Of a DNA stretch of 64,000 bases, positions 23,501 through 30,109 are shown piece after piece. Under the pieces are notes generated by a model. That model made no database searches. It saw only the letters and a program-made list of their open reading frames with translations, and had not been told where the DNA came from. The DNA is from Caccovivens sp964594865 (GTDB taxonomy: Bacteria > Bacillota > Clostridia > Christensenellales > UBA1242), in NCBI GenBank assembly GCA_964594865.1, contig CAZQMZ010000004.1:23186-87185 (forward strand), read 5' to 3'. Both the position numbers and the translations under genes were made by a program. How positions within the stretch are numbered: the first letter of the stretch is position 1; each line of letters begins with the position of its first letter.

Positions 23501-26500
23501 GGTTCAAGAAATCGTATGCAACATAACAATCATTCGATTCTAGCAAAAGGTTTAAAACATATTCATATTCGTTTTCTGCATTCCCGTTTCCATCAACCCA
23601 GCCAAGAACATAAAGAATGTCAGTCCAAGTTATTGCTCCCTCTCCAGCACGAACTTCCAAATTTGAAGAATAAACCCCATTTTCTGATGAAATGGAAAAG
23701 GTCTGAATTGGAGAAATGCCAAAATAGACATTGTTGGAAAAGGTTATATTATCTGTGTAAACATCTCTTTCGATTTCAATTGTCGTTGAATATTGTCCAA
23801 CCAAATGACAATAGGAAGCATATGCGGTTTTATTGTAATCTTTAACACCTGAAGACCCTTGACACACACCAAAATTCGAATCACCGCCACTGACAAGAGT
23901 CAAAGCAGGAGAGCTTGTGAAAGAATAGCCATCCTTAAGCGTAATCTCAAATTCGATATAATCACTCTCTGTGGCACTATACAAAGTGTAATAATTAATT
24001 TGAATGCTTCCGTTTTCAATGGCAGAACCGCTCCATTGTTTTCCAGCACCTTCAACAACAGTACCGTTGACATAGCACTTCATTGTGATTGTGTCAACTA
24101 TATTTGAAAAGTCTTCACCGTCTTCCGTTGTGAAATTTATGGTCACATAATTTCCGTCCTTTTCAGTCCCTTGCCATTGGGCGTAAACAACGGCAATATA
24201 TTCATCATTCTCGCTGCTGACTCCCGTGATATTTTCCGTGACGTATCCACTATAACTCCAAGAACTTGTTAGATATTCATCTTCGTATAAACCGCTGATT
24301 TCAAAATTGCCCTCTCGCAAGGCAGTCAGCGAACTAGAAGAGTTGTAATAATACGGAATTTCGAAAATATAACCATAGTCAGATATATTGGATGCATATG
24401 GCAAAAAGTAATCAATATAAACTTTGTTTCCGTCAATCTTGAATGTCGACCCTGTGATGATGTTTCCATCGCTGTCATACACTTGTCTGTCAAGATAAGA
24501 GGCGCTTGCGTTGCTTGTGGCACTGAAATTGTTGATCTCATAGATGTTGTAAACCACACGAACAATGATGTCTGTTTCTTCCCAAACTGCGTTTAACCCA
24601 GAGATTGCCTTTTCAAGATTTGATGACAAATCGTCAACATCACTCTCGTCTTGATACGTGTATCCAGTGAGCATATATCCTTCTTTAACCACGATGTCAT
24701 AATTTTCAAGCCCTTCGCTCAAATTTTTAGGCAAAACTGTGACACCGAAAGTGCTGTCGATTCCGCTGACATCAAGCACTGTCCCGTTTCCATTGACAAG
24801 AACGTGATATTCGCCCAAATATACATCGGAAGTTGAAAGTGTCAAATCTTCGGCGCTTTTTCTATAAAAAACTCCGCCGTCGCCATTTATTGTGATGTCA
24901 TAAGCCGTGTTAAATGAACCGTCAACTGTGATTGAGTTTTCATCGATTTCGCCATCTGCTGTCAAATTGTTCTTGCCATAAACGACATAGACTGATGTTG
25001 AAACTACTGTGATTGATTTGACATAACCGTCAGCGCTTCCAACATCAACAACTTCGGAATCATCACGGCAATTGATTATGTATGTATAATCGCTAGCGGC
25101 TGCCACAATTGTGCCGAAATATGTTGTCGAAGAACCGGTTTCTGTCCCAACATATCTCACGTCAGACAAAATCAAATTTTTGATGACAGCATTTTCTGTT
25201 TTTGCAAAAAGTCCATAATAGGTGTAATTCATCTGCAAAGAGCAAGTCAACCCACTTATTGTGTGATTGTTTCCGTCAAAAACTCCATTAAATGCCGTGC
25301 TAAGACCGATTGGAGTCCAAGTGCGTCCCGCAAGGTCGATGTCATTTTGAAGAGAGAAATAATATAATGTTTCAAGCGAAGTGCTGTTCGCATACAACAT
25401 CGAAACATACACCAAATCTCCAGCTGTTTTGATCAAATATGGCGACGAAGCCGTACCTTCGCCTTCCAACAGCAAACTTGAATCGTTGTCAGCGTTTCCA
25501 GAAATTGAAATATAAGGAAGGCTGTCATTCACGCTGGAACTTATTTTCCAAATCGAAGAAAAGTTCCAAGTCCCCGATGATCCCCAATTTCCGCTGTATG
25601 TATAAAAATCTTTTGTGCGAGCCAAAGTTTCCAAGCCTGTCAAATTTGTGGTTGTTGTGTTGTCAATTGTTGATTCATAATACACACAAGTTTGTGAAAG
25701 AGTGGCTGAGCCGTAGTTTCCACAAATCTCTCCCGCGTTAACACTTGTCCCAGAGTTTGTTGAAATTGTGGAAATCGCAAAACTGTTGTGAATATATGCA
25801 TTACTCGACGTTTCCCCAATCAATCCACCAATGTTGACATAGCTTCCCCAAGAGCTGATGGTTCCGGAAAAATAAACATGATTAAATTCAACCTCGACTT
25901 CTGAACTTCCAACCAATCCGCCGATTGACACACCATCCGATGGCTCATTGTCTGCCCCATTTTGGATTGTGCAAACACTATATGAATCTGTCATACTGAA
26001 TTCTATGTTTGATGAACTGCTTGACCCCGACAACGAAGCCAAACCCACAATTCCGCCCACATAAGAAGAGCTCGAACTCTTTATTTCTCCAGAAGTGTAA
26101 CACATGTAAATCTTTCCTTGAAAATTTCCAACAAGTCCGCCCACAGCTGTGGCACCTGTGGCAGAAATGTTTACATCTGTCATACATTCTTGCAAATTAT
26201 CCTGGGAATCGTTTGTGCTTGAGCTTACTCTAAACATCCCGACCAAACCACCAACATAAGTCGATGACTCTGTGGAAATTTCTCCTTGCACAGTGCAGTT
26301 TGAAATTATTCCACTTCTGTTTGTTGTTGTGCTGAATGCACCAGCAAGCCCGCCAACATATGTGGCTGACGCAGTCACGTTAAGATTTCTCAAATGTAAA
26401 TTAGAAATTGTTGCATTTGAACCGAGATTGCCAAAGAAACCCACATAACCGTTGTTCGCTTGATTAATGTTTAAGTTATAGACATAATATCCATTGCCAT

Positions 26501-26876
26501 TAAATGTCCCAGAAAAACCGTTTGAGCCACCAATTGGCATCCAACTTTCGCTGTTCCAATCTATGTCACTCATCAAATAGATCTGCCAGCTATTGAATGT
26601 TTGTGATGAACCATTCACCTGATTGGCAAAATATGCCAAGCCTTTTGCGGTGTATATGTAAACGGTGGAGCCTACAGAATAATAATCTGCACCTGTGACA
26701 GTCAAAGTGTTGTTAGAATCGACATACAATCCATCTCCATTTAAACTTCCTGTCCAAACACTTGCATCCGTGCTTGTTGCTTCAACAGAAAGAGAAGAGG
26801 CAAAAGTCAGACTTCCAAATGCCCCACAAAAACCAAAAATCATCATAAACAAGAGAGACCAAACTTTTTTTCTCAT
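8580..26876 (-). CDS. Giant secreted, membrane-anchored multi-repeat surface protein (about 6,098 aa)
   Basis: One open frame of 18.3 kb, roughly 0.65 MDa. A signal peptide (MRKKVWSLLFMMIFGF...) comes first. Six GLUG-type motifs (GGLAG, GGLVG x3, GGIVG, GGLIG) follow within residues about 150-380. Two WxPIG-F-G-F modules lie near residues 112 and 521. Listeria-Bacteroides/InlB-B-type repeats lie near 1940-1995, 4257-4310 and 4600-4655 (for example FNANGG...PTREGYEFVYW). MBG-like repeats (VYDGT, KTYDAT, KKYDGN) lie near 2057, 2996, 3211, 3494, 3597 and 4187. A third GTASDPFRIYTIEDL...WTPIG module is near 6007. A transmembrane helix at about 6064-6086 and the basic tail RRRKKAREELAKR end the protein. 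No LPXTG is present. The ATG at 26876 is preferred over the in-frame GTG at 26882 because AGGAG lies 5 nt before it. The architecture suggests an adhesin; no ligand can be inferred. Confidence 0.9.
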   Translation of the reverse strand: MRKKVWSLLFMMIFGFCGAFGSLTFASSLSVEATSTDASVWTGSLNGDGLYVDSNNTLTVTGADYYSVGSTVYIYTAKGLAYFANQVNGSSQTFNSWQIYLMSDIDWNSESWMPIGGSNGFSGTFNGNGYYVYNLNINQANNGYVGFFGNLGSNATISNLHLRNLNVTASATYVGGLAGAFSTTTNRSGIISNCTVQGEISTESSTYVGGLVGMFRVSSSTNDSQDNLQECMTDVNISATGATAVGGLVGNFQGKIYMCYTSGEIKSSSSSYVGGIVGLASLSGSSSSSNIEFSMTDSYSVCTIQNGADNEPSDGVSIGGLVGSSEVEVEFNHVYFSGTISSWGSYVNIGGLIGETSSNAYIHNSFAISTISTNSGTSVNAGEICGNYGSATLSQTCVYYESTIDNTTTTNLTGLETLARTKDFYTYSGNWGSSGTWNFSSIWKISSSVNDSLPYISISGNADNDSSLLLEGEGTASSPYLIKTAGDLVYVSMLYANSTSLETLYYFSLQNDIDLAGRTWTPIGLSTAFNGVFDGNNHTISGLTCSLQMNYTYYGLFAKTENAVIKNLILSDVRYVGTETGSSTTYFGTIVAAASDYTYIINCRDDSEVVDVGSADGYVKSITVVSTSVYVVYGKNNLTADGEIDENSITVDGSFNTAYDITINGDGGVFYRKSAEDLTLSTSDVYLGEYHVLVNGNGTVLDVSGIDSTFGVTVLPKNLSEGLENYDIVVKEGYMLTGYTYQDESDVDDLSSNLEKAISGLNAVWEETDIIVRVVYNIYEINNFSATSNASASYLDRQVYDSDGNIITGSTFKIDGNKVYIDYFLPYASNISDYGYIFEIPYYYNSSSSLTALREGNFEISGLYEDEYLTSSWSYSGYVTENITGVSSENDEYIAVVYAQWQGTEKDGNYVTINFTTEDGEDFSNIVDTITMKCYVNGTVVEGAGKQWSGSAIENGSIQINYYTLYSATESDYIEFEITLKDGYSFTSSPALTLVSGGDSNFGVCQGSSGVKDYNKTAYASYCHLVGQYSTTIEIERDVYTDNITFSNNVYFGISPIQTFSISSENGVYSSNLEVRAGEGAITWTDILYVLGWVDGNGNAENEYEYVLNLLLESNDCYVAYDFLNHTFIFSVSEYFISGVFNNGLTNVYVRYTLGDQQYNYYLFQCITGTGTTITLTDLGESLDSSTQTQLLELTVSSTDNSTWNGTFTYTSLTSFVMLFSTESESLSFTRSYLNSPTGLDSSSIGTSELTSEYQNKLLMEFAGVYKTTSATGSLSVVTEYTMAMFELSVVDKNGNTIASYSPTAYFSDETSSQSVATGEAGTISFSVEATEYYKFSADSSSEFSFGAGGNIRFSVIGVLNSEGEEDTNYMGTFEDNLDTYITLNNLYYVYPGTSASYLTHYITLNYSNSLANGRYTIIIYCEEIDYSINFSTRYYDYSSLSQENLISQNGTIYNSSSLLEYLNSNSGTGETSDDVTTTVSLVEVSDRDLTEVRYGDTVNLSSSTSDNGYYLLGWFVRSSDDLDGVTPYYRFVSNGEYSFSSLYGVAATAGSGLYTMQFSVDAYAIYVKKQVTVTVDTSSAWIDVDDYNGNGETNRTTASSGLSVSMNAGTYTYSSSTSFQDDTLTMYLSGSYANGYYAVGYRVYSSDGHSEGNVLYESSFANGNEVFANDGTITLSISGWLTEIQEDMEESTILDGVCAGSVYVVPILKQKTITFEFYSGTGSSSDYGDGKGGTVYDAEGNKTTDETYYLEEKLYFNSGLSIELDDIIPEGESESLSNLFTYRTGYYKALYNYWYWNTGNSSGSLTEDTVLSTNVSYFIGDSTNIVVNFYIRWTASTTSITLSNTNATVTGSTITVATFDSSSLSSIISNPSRNGYTFIGWTLTEGGDDILIDDNGVLVENMTGYTNASREWQYDSTETYSYSNTSSLLTLYARWTANTYNITFNANGGTVGDNYNETETYSLTYDQTFATLLNNSGLPTPVREGFVFEGWYLISGQSMVVVSNDTVFNNSLLSFAFGNDVTTPVLTLYAMWSVESEYYSLSLSSNTISGLVYDGTDHTIYLADYFSVDNYSSSGIVVNVSDNTVSFSPTSDTVESNFTLTTIGNAVIDNSFQSFTVRNAGTYSLTFTYTITDTATYMNVGTVFSVSITIYVTVSKASLTLSLEDLSDSVLSSIYVSNIKRIMQPFLDASINSTLSSVNSLEGLYNFAVNTLGEEIISSLSGDELYLATYKYLMTKYYLLMDTNDGDEVRTYKEWTYGDYIEFIEAEENAEIVQEIEENTIFFAYYDFSNSSASVYLDSYYSLGSITGVNSSEIITISNIVISTSLDGISLSARGSYSIRLYLSYSSLLDNYDVSSSGSTYYIIMDGVMGYIFPQILTVENLETYVYYSSDYEDSTRQIAWVGSDQSEIVYGDIYYSVGNSLYVYAELFTSNGGQYGADTVFTFTDFKNYLFFSDVSVLYQYTSNDIVYYSDITNRFKLITSSSFTIKRVDDVALVTLSMKYLTITDSVQTYEDLTSAGINFETVGVQGIYYDLEDDSGEIYLNLSESDLDTVIVGDVTLLQILSQANGQLSLYVNKLVTEVVFNTTKMVGDYIGLYKWIQGEFTETGVDGTMESSANLTLIMLWDDDEDTVERSDTSQYIAVTVEDNGDEMAYVELDAIYTDLVRVNFSYNYPVSYTPVGSIEYTFIKLGETTIDDFTYPSELNFGTAVLTVNGVAFEDLFTGSDGEYVGYYSNIFSPIYADVRWHTELTITLSQFMYYYYNTISSVTQLYYTDIFTLYNTNTTLYEYSFTWYKLNENTDEYELLTSGESYTFANGGMVDDSGSYRIVVTATMKSEYVDCFDDSTVKVVTRNVDFDVEFMRLQITGLEVGDIVSGTYSNSDYIYSWSVEASMQIWDRNSDSYSEEAGTLEINYLENDYATIEIYLNNQLVTSMTDVGEYEIRLIFNSEVFDVSGSLQLSGISYNSQEDYYYFAFTITPLEIDLQDYDLDSSKVFNGVETSLDKTIYITQTYESITIYLTRESGEDVGDYDIFLSSTIAQNSNYIFKYGETTLYDENGLTSAGQTTAVGTFTITASSTLRLSFDEQVVSAAFLTGGYTVKLTNDLELVITGADDSQITLELTLYDLNTGDIIEGETLSILKQHLSEVTAYFFQTEQLSTAVNAGTYTFQFGVGTFSKYYSSVDMQSIYQFVINQIEIDVSNLALSKVYDGTNTDTIDVAEYDGLQIYDGLQIVATYESSHVGTWGVTLRLYASSDSSLNVNNFKLSTSNLTGTITKLSATLTLKVSQDEFTYGTISTANFENYVSIDSVVDGENNDVLSLLTSGYYTMQYSLSLSSPGSVGSNANGFIYAGEYIISGEGSWFNDFEMTIKSAEFEVTALPVTALIPENYVTQIVGSAIASYYTLDQTVTATGDELTIYLQVVDDDGDPLTDGDTTGQYDFALDSTNTNTNNICVSNGSVIVVVPEDNNGFYIVDDTSAILYITLKDEDLLSIVYDGESHTITATLTAGGTPTLSIDNKTVELEFTDQNGSTVNDVSLEAFSVFYGSSTTTFKNAGSYLLSLSASATGYVAVVFITSYYFEIEKATITTSDITFSKTYDATTIMTVSEYSNGSSIGLEDDDVSIYVRFTDANVGTGKTITLSVIGDDAVNYQLDYTTLSTGEITYATATINLSETTFTYGDLIYSNGTLTGIANYITVTSGSSTISTSYYSLQITIYDSSNALPTTSSLGYVYAGTYTIEISNIMSGSNYSITKYEGQITINPYTFNVTFETDGQISVEYGTTLNGTDVPYTATSPLYENVDLTLTRNSSSTEIGYYRITNGEYSSTNYIVTVIDSSDNGAFAITSVQGQILYVLVEGSEDDEFSTMTMEYDGNEYTNIQLMYDNSEGKWQIVLYTADWNSSVSFSLAFYTLSNGVYTAYSSSAVVQGLSATLTFASTGKDVGSYYIYASGASSTTHDVRMGKSGGIYAFVLEITPRNLYFAESTITNAFNNAEAVYQYSASSGVVSGIVDSDVTVEVKFWDGDSLAIYVGTGYTVTAELQGNGTSNYKLNLSTENGGSLSGSITMAMITVVINTQYYTYGSFNIDYITWSYEADFDVEQYISENSSVSISISVLNASYSSSGNLKVGVYELRFTYSASDFLINEYLVDNIRQESPANLVILQKELTYSAADGVTDLQTIFTKKYDGNSDVTGIGLLTVSGILYGDIVSLTGATYSTHLPGTNLVVTFTIDGTDAENYTISPYVLGAILAVEIQVTFDLNAEVGEEVSTGVSNLLSELSYPFTSRSSLTDNSSSSSASFPTSPTREGYRFLYWTMNFESLSATQQTFLDNLISTYSLSVVEGTYNIIVSNNESTVNLIKALLEDENNLFGLYYLEDSNFNDGYLSITFTANWEINSYSLTVSVQDENGTDNSACGTVTVYLVNDDESEEVINLSGNNEFLYGTTFKIVATANDHYSYYGFFNGQTEISNVTVNGNSYVITIILTEDTDISVRFYVQQINIYLDLTDCADADINNSNFTQTSTENIYLWTVNYFDLQNYTLSVLADIKRYGYDFTGIYIGEPLILIDDFASTYFTSLLGNSSTNARYIDITLTPEFEAKEVKVYFNANEGVCETTYITVTFGQSYDNLPVPTREGYEFVYWTFSNGDPVTSVTIVSTEEDHTLVAYWRIRTYTLTIYSPNSTIVSDDLTFTYDEATFTYTATVEYNATVSFTVSANTGYTLLTNWGDFGNYFSAVYQNNDVVVTLTMPASDIEVTVPVSANENSVTISGTNIASVVMYDVTDDGEEEITGTGGVFTVATGKTIKLVITLIDGYVVSSYQYSGSEGLLITEIEDENILTLQISGINQDTSFTVVEEARRNAVTINFSDSSVVSQLIVGGFNQSTTTFEVLTGNTFQFYVSYIYGYEFDNFDAGDTGFTITCELVEEGSWAGYYRFTVTDIKNDGTININSKATMFTITVVVITYGENGERIESSGNTAEILYGDSSYTTLEVAFGEYVELRAIEARGTFSTWSKDGETQWETENPLTYQISQSETIYAIFSEGEYEINLATYIFSQVYNANGDLVDVYTLTEAEILYDDVPVTSITLAYGVNVIVSFVLPEGYIYYGYGYETGEGFEYIEQNTQASTTTVDVTLRSSDMGQISAENIYIVIVSQSVYIQFNTQIDINGTYSQDNSVGSLTLVGSDGSDVNDHGYVVGSTVHYGTWTSSRNFQVIAYTNDVIYIKVSTARDGYVFEKLISNLENVIKIDLVTTGEDFYIYAISGIVGGMTGVEITAIYTPNQNVIEISFVDNGEVVNGGKIDVTYSTTTRQVWTSGDGYSSVTVVAYTDSEFTVTAYVKAGFYGNNATFVDAEGNDLLDVLVFDVSYEDLSITDTGYTGKITFVVKGYLDLQVINIVLTPETYTVELKENGNVLVRIYNVKYNSTLDLSISNSDNIEILDSRISFVNNVLNLVIESSTHYFEGYFTYQNGAGVQYIDSLGQVTGAWLESGYTLDSITGKYVFTENTSGQDGDLTITLYLYQSYLKTRITFDFVPSIITGITAQDMVSGVDSSNSWFYSSSPYYIEVAFNNDIYFVAPEIDGYKFYKFVISQKTITGTWLSDVTSYSNRLLWSTNSYDNIVECVVQVVYFAEVNVYLMGGDATYTITQDVEDSSQARQLLSEGYVDTTTSFTIQAIPGEGYSFSRWVNATTLQTSTNVSQTYTINNRLTLLLYLTGLPVTLDFSSYDSTNGLIVGLQTTTINSATTYYTLGTYSGSSFNKTRTSVDVAVGDTVTISVMIRSGYAVTWKVVSTEGSDLTDNFDIVLNNYSNGLYYFTFTVKPEFSTGSATIEIIPEFNNEILSVYFFQLLDQELSDATDNNNAQAAGYVRYNRSTVTQVDVAREGTIEFSVVENPRYQVSRVYLNSMGQIIDLEYSDGLISLSADFLDSNDIAGTISIYIVFTRLMWEDTEVSDVFQGSGTASDPFRIYTIEDLVLMMKLVNSGEFSSNGLRYRDCAYIVMNNLNLSEKFWTPIGTEENPFGGTFNFNNHSILGISLAQVYSETRYDGLFGVVTSYATITRGESSIWWIFLIIAIVLLLIIVLVVSIWINRRRKKAREELAKR

Positions 26877-26903
26877 TCCCACTCCTGTCCAGTGTCTTTT
26901 GTA

Positions 26904-26940
26904 TAGTTTGATTGTAGCATTTTTCTCACAAAAAAATCAA
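26904..26940 (-). promoter_or_regulatory. Promoter of the giant surface protein gene
   Basis: Minus strand TTGATT (26940-26935), 18-bp spacer ending in TGC (extended -10), TACAAT (26916-26911). This gives a leader of about 28 nt that carries AGGAG. The -35 and following bases resemble the holB promoter. Confidence 0.65.
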
Positions 26941-27168
26941 ACAAAATTGCGCAGTGTTTGCACATTTATTATATATAATATAATAAAAAATAAACGAAAC
27001 AAAAATGTTTATAAACCAAGGATTTACTTGTCTGAAGTAGAGAAATCATTGAGTTTAAAATAAAAAAATAAAGAAATGCCGAGTTTAAAATAAAAAAACG
27101 CAAAAAATATCAAAAAATTTGCGTTTTATTTGAAAAAATATGATTTTTTTTGTTTTTTTCACTTTTTT
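26941..27168. other. AT-rich spacer with an 18-bp direct repeat
   Basis: No gene is visible. An 18-bp sequence starting GAGTTTAAAATAAAA occurs at 27051-27068 and 27081-27098 (30-bp period). The second copy runs into the trpS terminator. No other structure is recognised. Confidence 0.5.
27090..27127 (-). terminator. Intrinsic terminator downstream of trpS
   Basis: Minus strand stem AAAACGCAAA / TTTGCGTTTT with an AT-rich loop, followed by a T-rich tail. It lies 42 bp after the trpS stop. Confidence 0.7.
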
Positions 27169-28233
27169 TTATGAGAATTTTGAATAATTTATTCCCATTG
27201 CATCTTTCATTTGTTCAAGCGTTTTGCTGGCAACTTCGCGTGCTTTTTTGCCATTTTCAAAAAGCATGTGATAAATTTCATCAACATTTTTTTCGAGTTC
27301 TTTGCGCTTTTCACGAATTGGAGCAAGCAGTTCTTGCAAAATATTATTCAAAAACAATTTGATTTTCACGTCGCCAAGCCCACCTTTGCGATAGTGTGCT
27401 TTCAGCTCGTCCAAATTTTTGTATTCCGGCAAATATCTCAAAAAATGTTCGTCACGACAGAAGGCATCAAGATATGCAAACACCACATTCCCTTCCACAC
27501 GACCCGGATCGGACACTTTGATGTGGTTTGGATCGGTATATGCATTCATGATTTTTTGTTTGATCACTTCTGGTTCGTCTTTCAAATATATACAGTTGCC
27601 GGCAGATTTGCTCATTTTCAAACCACCGTCAGTGCCCACCAAACGCAAGCACGCCTTATTTTCCGGCAAAAGTGGCTCCGGCATAACAAAAACATCTTTG
27701 CCATATGTGCTGTGAAAACTTCTTGCAATCTCGCGTGTTTGTTCAATCATTGGAAGTTGATCTTCGCCCACCGGCACACACGTGGTGTTGAATGCCAAAA
27801 TGTCTGCCGCCTGACTGACTGGATAGCACATGAAACCAACAGGAATGGAAGAATTGAATCCGCGCTGTTTGATTTCGTCTTTCACGGTTGGGTTTCGATT
27901 GAGTCTTGCGACTGTGACCAAGTTCATGAAATACATGGTCATCTCAGCAAGCTCTGGCACTTGCGACTGAATGAAAATGTTCACTTTTTTAGGATCTATT
28001 CCAGCAGAGAGATAATCAATCGCCACTTGAATGATGTTGTTTTTCACTTTGTCGACATTGTTTGCGTTGTCGGTGAGCGCTTGCGTGTCGGCAATCATAA
28101 TATAAAATTTTTCATAATCATTTTGTTCTTGAAGTTTAACTCTGTTTGCAATGGAACCAACAAAATGTCCAATATGCAAATTTCCGGTCGGTCTATCTCC
28201 TGTTAGAATGATTTTTTTTGATTTTTCTTTCAT
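27169..28233 (-). CDS. trpS: Tryptophan--tRNA ligase
   Basis: A 354-residue class I aminoacyl-tRNA synthetase that charges tRNA-Trp. The HIGH signature is GNLHIGHFVG (residues 17-26) and the KMSKS loop is LKMSKSAGN. The PVGEDQLPMIE segment of the active site is also present. The length fits the longer clostridial TrpS form. GGAAATT before the ATG supports the start. It lies 213 bp downstream of gltX across a very AT-rich spacer, so read-through or a separate promoter is possible. Confidence 0.96.
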   Translation of the reverse strand: MKEKSKKIILTGDRPTGNLHIGHFVGSIANRVKLQEQNDYEKFYIMIADTQALTDNANNVDKVKNNIIQVAIDYLSAGIDPKKVNIFIQSQVPELAEMTMYFMNLVTVARLNRNPTVKDEIKQRGFNSSIPVGFMCYPVSQAADILAFNTTCVPVGEDQLPMIEQTREIARSFHSTYGKDVFVMPEPLLPENKACLRLVGTDGGLKMSKSAGNCIYLKDEPEVIKQKIMNAYTDPNHIKVSDPGRVEGNVVFAYLDAFCRDEHFLRYLPEYKNLDELKAHYRKGGLGDVKIKLFLNNILQELLAPIREKRKELEKNVDEIYHMLFENGKKAREVASKTLEQMKDAMGINYSKFS

Positions 28234-28446
28234 AATTTCCTCATTTTTTGTTTATTTTTTTAAAAAATATAAACATTTTCAATTTTTTTTGATATTTTTC
28301 TCTTAAAAATAATGGGAAAAATATTTTTTTAATAATTTTTTGAAATATTTTTTCATAAGAAAAAATTGATTTTTTAATATTTTTCAATTTTTTTTATAAT
28401 AAAATAATATTTTTTAATTTTTTTGGACAATTTTTTGATATTTTTT
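28234..28446. other. Very AT-rich gltX-trpS spacer
   Basis: About 213 bp of nearly pure A/T, with runs of T6-T8 on the plus strand. No gene is present. Several weak -10-like motifs occur, none with a convincing -35. It may hold the trpS promoter or an A-tract element, but nothing specific can be called. Confidence 0.5.
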
Positions 28447-30087
28447 TTAATATTTTATTGAGAAATTTTGCAATCTTTTTATCACTTCATTCTCACCAAG
28501 CAAAGTCATGATTTCATATAGATCTGGCGAGTTTTTTCGACCAGTGATTGCCACACGAATAAACTCGCAAAGTTTTGCCACATTTCCTTCAAATTTTTCT
28601 GGATTTTTCTTGTATTCCGCATTGTCGGTTGCATAGCCAAGTTCAGTTGCCATTTTCTTAACATTTTCAAACCAAACATCTTTTGAAGACAAATCAAGAT
28701 ATTCTTGATAAGTTTTCAGCACTTTTTTGCATTTTTTCTTCTCGTTTGCATCAATCTCAAAAGTTGAAGGTGCGCCAAACATATAATCAAAAAGGTCAAA
28801 GAACATACTCCATTTATATAAATCTTTTCTCGGCTTTGGCTTTTCGCGGTCGATATTCAAAATCTTTGTGACATAATCTTTTTCCTTGACCAAAAAGTCA
28901 ACATTCTCCAATGAATAATTTTTTGCCCAATATAGAAGATTTTCATAGCACTGCTCGGCGGAATAATAAGAAATTCTCTCTTTTGAAATGTCGTTCAGTT
29001 TGGCTATATCAAAAAGTGGTGTGTTTGCTGTTATTTTGAATGCGTTGAAAGGAAATTCCATCAAATCAGCTGTTGGATTTTGTCTTCGCCAACCTTCAAA
29101 ATTGGAATTGATTAAATTCATCAAATATTCCACAAGCGCACCTTTGTCATAACCTTCCTTGTCATAAAAACGCATATCAGCCTCTGGGTCTTTGCGCTTG
29201 GAAAGTTTGTTTTTGTTGCCCTTTTCGTTGAATTTATAGATGAGTGGAGTGTGAATATATTTTGGCTGAACAAAATTCAATGCTTCAAAAATTTCAGCAT
29301 GAAGTGGATATGAAGGCAACCACTCTTCGCCACGCACCACCACTGTTGTGCCCATAAGCGTGTCGTCGACAACATGTGCAAAATGATATGTTGGCATCAA
29401 ATCGCTTTTTAAGAGAATGGCATCTTTACTGTTTTCAGCAATCTCAATTTCGCCTCTGACACAGTCTTGGAATTTAATCTTTTTTGTTCCGTCCCCTTCG
29501 CTCTTCAATCTGATGGCAAATTTTTTGCCTGCTTTGATGTTTGTTTCAATTTGTTCATAGGTCAAATTTCGGCAAGAATCTTTTTCGACGACCATGCCTT
29601 TGGCGAACTGTTTTTCTCTTCTTTCTTTGACATCAGAAAGACCTTCCGTCTTGCGACAAAAACATGGAAAAGCTCGACCTTCTTGCACAAGTTTTTTTGC
29701 ATACGCTTTATAGATTTCTTTTCGCTCGGTTTGATAATATGGACCATAATTCCCAACAGTGACTCCGCCTTTGAGTTGATATTCATCTGGTGTCATGCCA
29801 TAGCCCGTCAAAATGTCCATAATCACAGCACTTGCCCCAACAATTTCGCGTTTTTGGTCGGTGTCTTCAATGCGAAGATAGAAAATTCCGCCTGATCGCT
29901 TTGCGATATTCCAATCAATCAAAGCGGGGAAAAAATTACCCAAATGCATAAAACCTGTTGGACTTGGCGCAAAACGAGTGACTTGCGCACCAACTTTCAA
30001 TTTTCTTTTTGGATATTTCTTTTCAATTTCTTCAACAGTAAGTTTGTTGTCTGGGAACAACAATTCCGCTAATTTTTTGTTATCCAT
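28447..30087 (-). CDS. gltX: Glutamate--tRNA ligase
   Basis: A 546-residue class I synthetase that charges tRNA-Glu (and possibly tRNA-Gln if a GatCAB route is used). RFAPSPTGFMHLGN is the HIGH region, LRIEDTDQKR is the conserved substrate-binding stretch and NKLSKRKD is the KMSKS loop. The C-terminal anticodon-binding domain is present. I set the start at ATG 30087 (MDNKKLAELLF) because CGGAG lies 6 nt upstream. Upstream in-frame ATGs at 30117 and 30093 lack a well-placed site and the first overlaps the lipoprotein gene. The sequence between residue 1 and the HIGH motif (about 36 residues) is longer than in many GluRS. Confidence 0.94.
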   Translation of the reverse strand: MDNKKLAELLFPDNKLTVEEIEKKYPKRKLKVGAQVTRFAPSPTGFMHLGNFFPALIDWNIAKRSGGIFYLRIEDTDQKREIVGASAVIMDILTGYGMTPDEYQLKGGVTVGNYGPYYQTERKEIYKAYAKKLVQEGRAFPCFCRKTEGLSDVKERREKQFAKGMVVEKDSCRNLTYEQIETNIKAGKKFAIRLKSEGDGTKKIKFQDCVRGEIEIAENSKDAILLKSDLMPTYHFAHVVDDTLMGTTVVVRGEEWLPSYPLHAEIFEALNFVQPKYIHTPLIYKFNEKGNKNKLSKRKDPEADMRFYDKEGYDKGALVEYLMNLINSNFEGWRRQNPTADLMEFPFNAFKITANTPLFDIAKLNDISKERISYYSAEQCYENLLYWAKNYSLENVDFLVKEKDYVTKILNIDREKPKPRKDLYKWSMFFDLFDYMFGAPSTFEIDANEKKKCKKVLKTYQEYLDLSSKDVWFENVKKMATELGYATDNAEYKKNPEKFEGNVAKLCEFIRVAITGRKNSPDLYEIMTLLGENEVIKRLQNFSIKY

Positions 30088-30109
30088 ATTCATCTCCGTT
30101 TCATATTTT

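Noticed and set aside
8580..26876. Tandem DNA repeats or CRISPR-like arrays inside the giant gene
   Set aside because: Repeats are at protein-motif level and divergent at DNA level; no regular spacer-repeat pattern was seen anywhere in the window.
26882..26884. GTG at 26882 as start of the giant gene
   Set aside because: It overlaps the AGGAG ribosome site; the ATG at 26876 has correct spacing.
27211..28206. 331-codon plus-strand frame opposite trpS
   Set aside because: Shadow frame of a highly conserved synthetase gene; its composition (Phe/His/Cys-rich) is typical of antisense frames.
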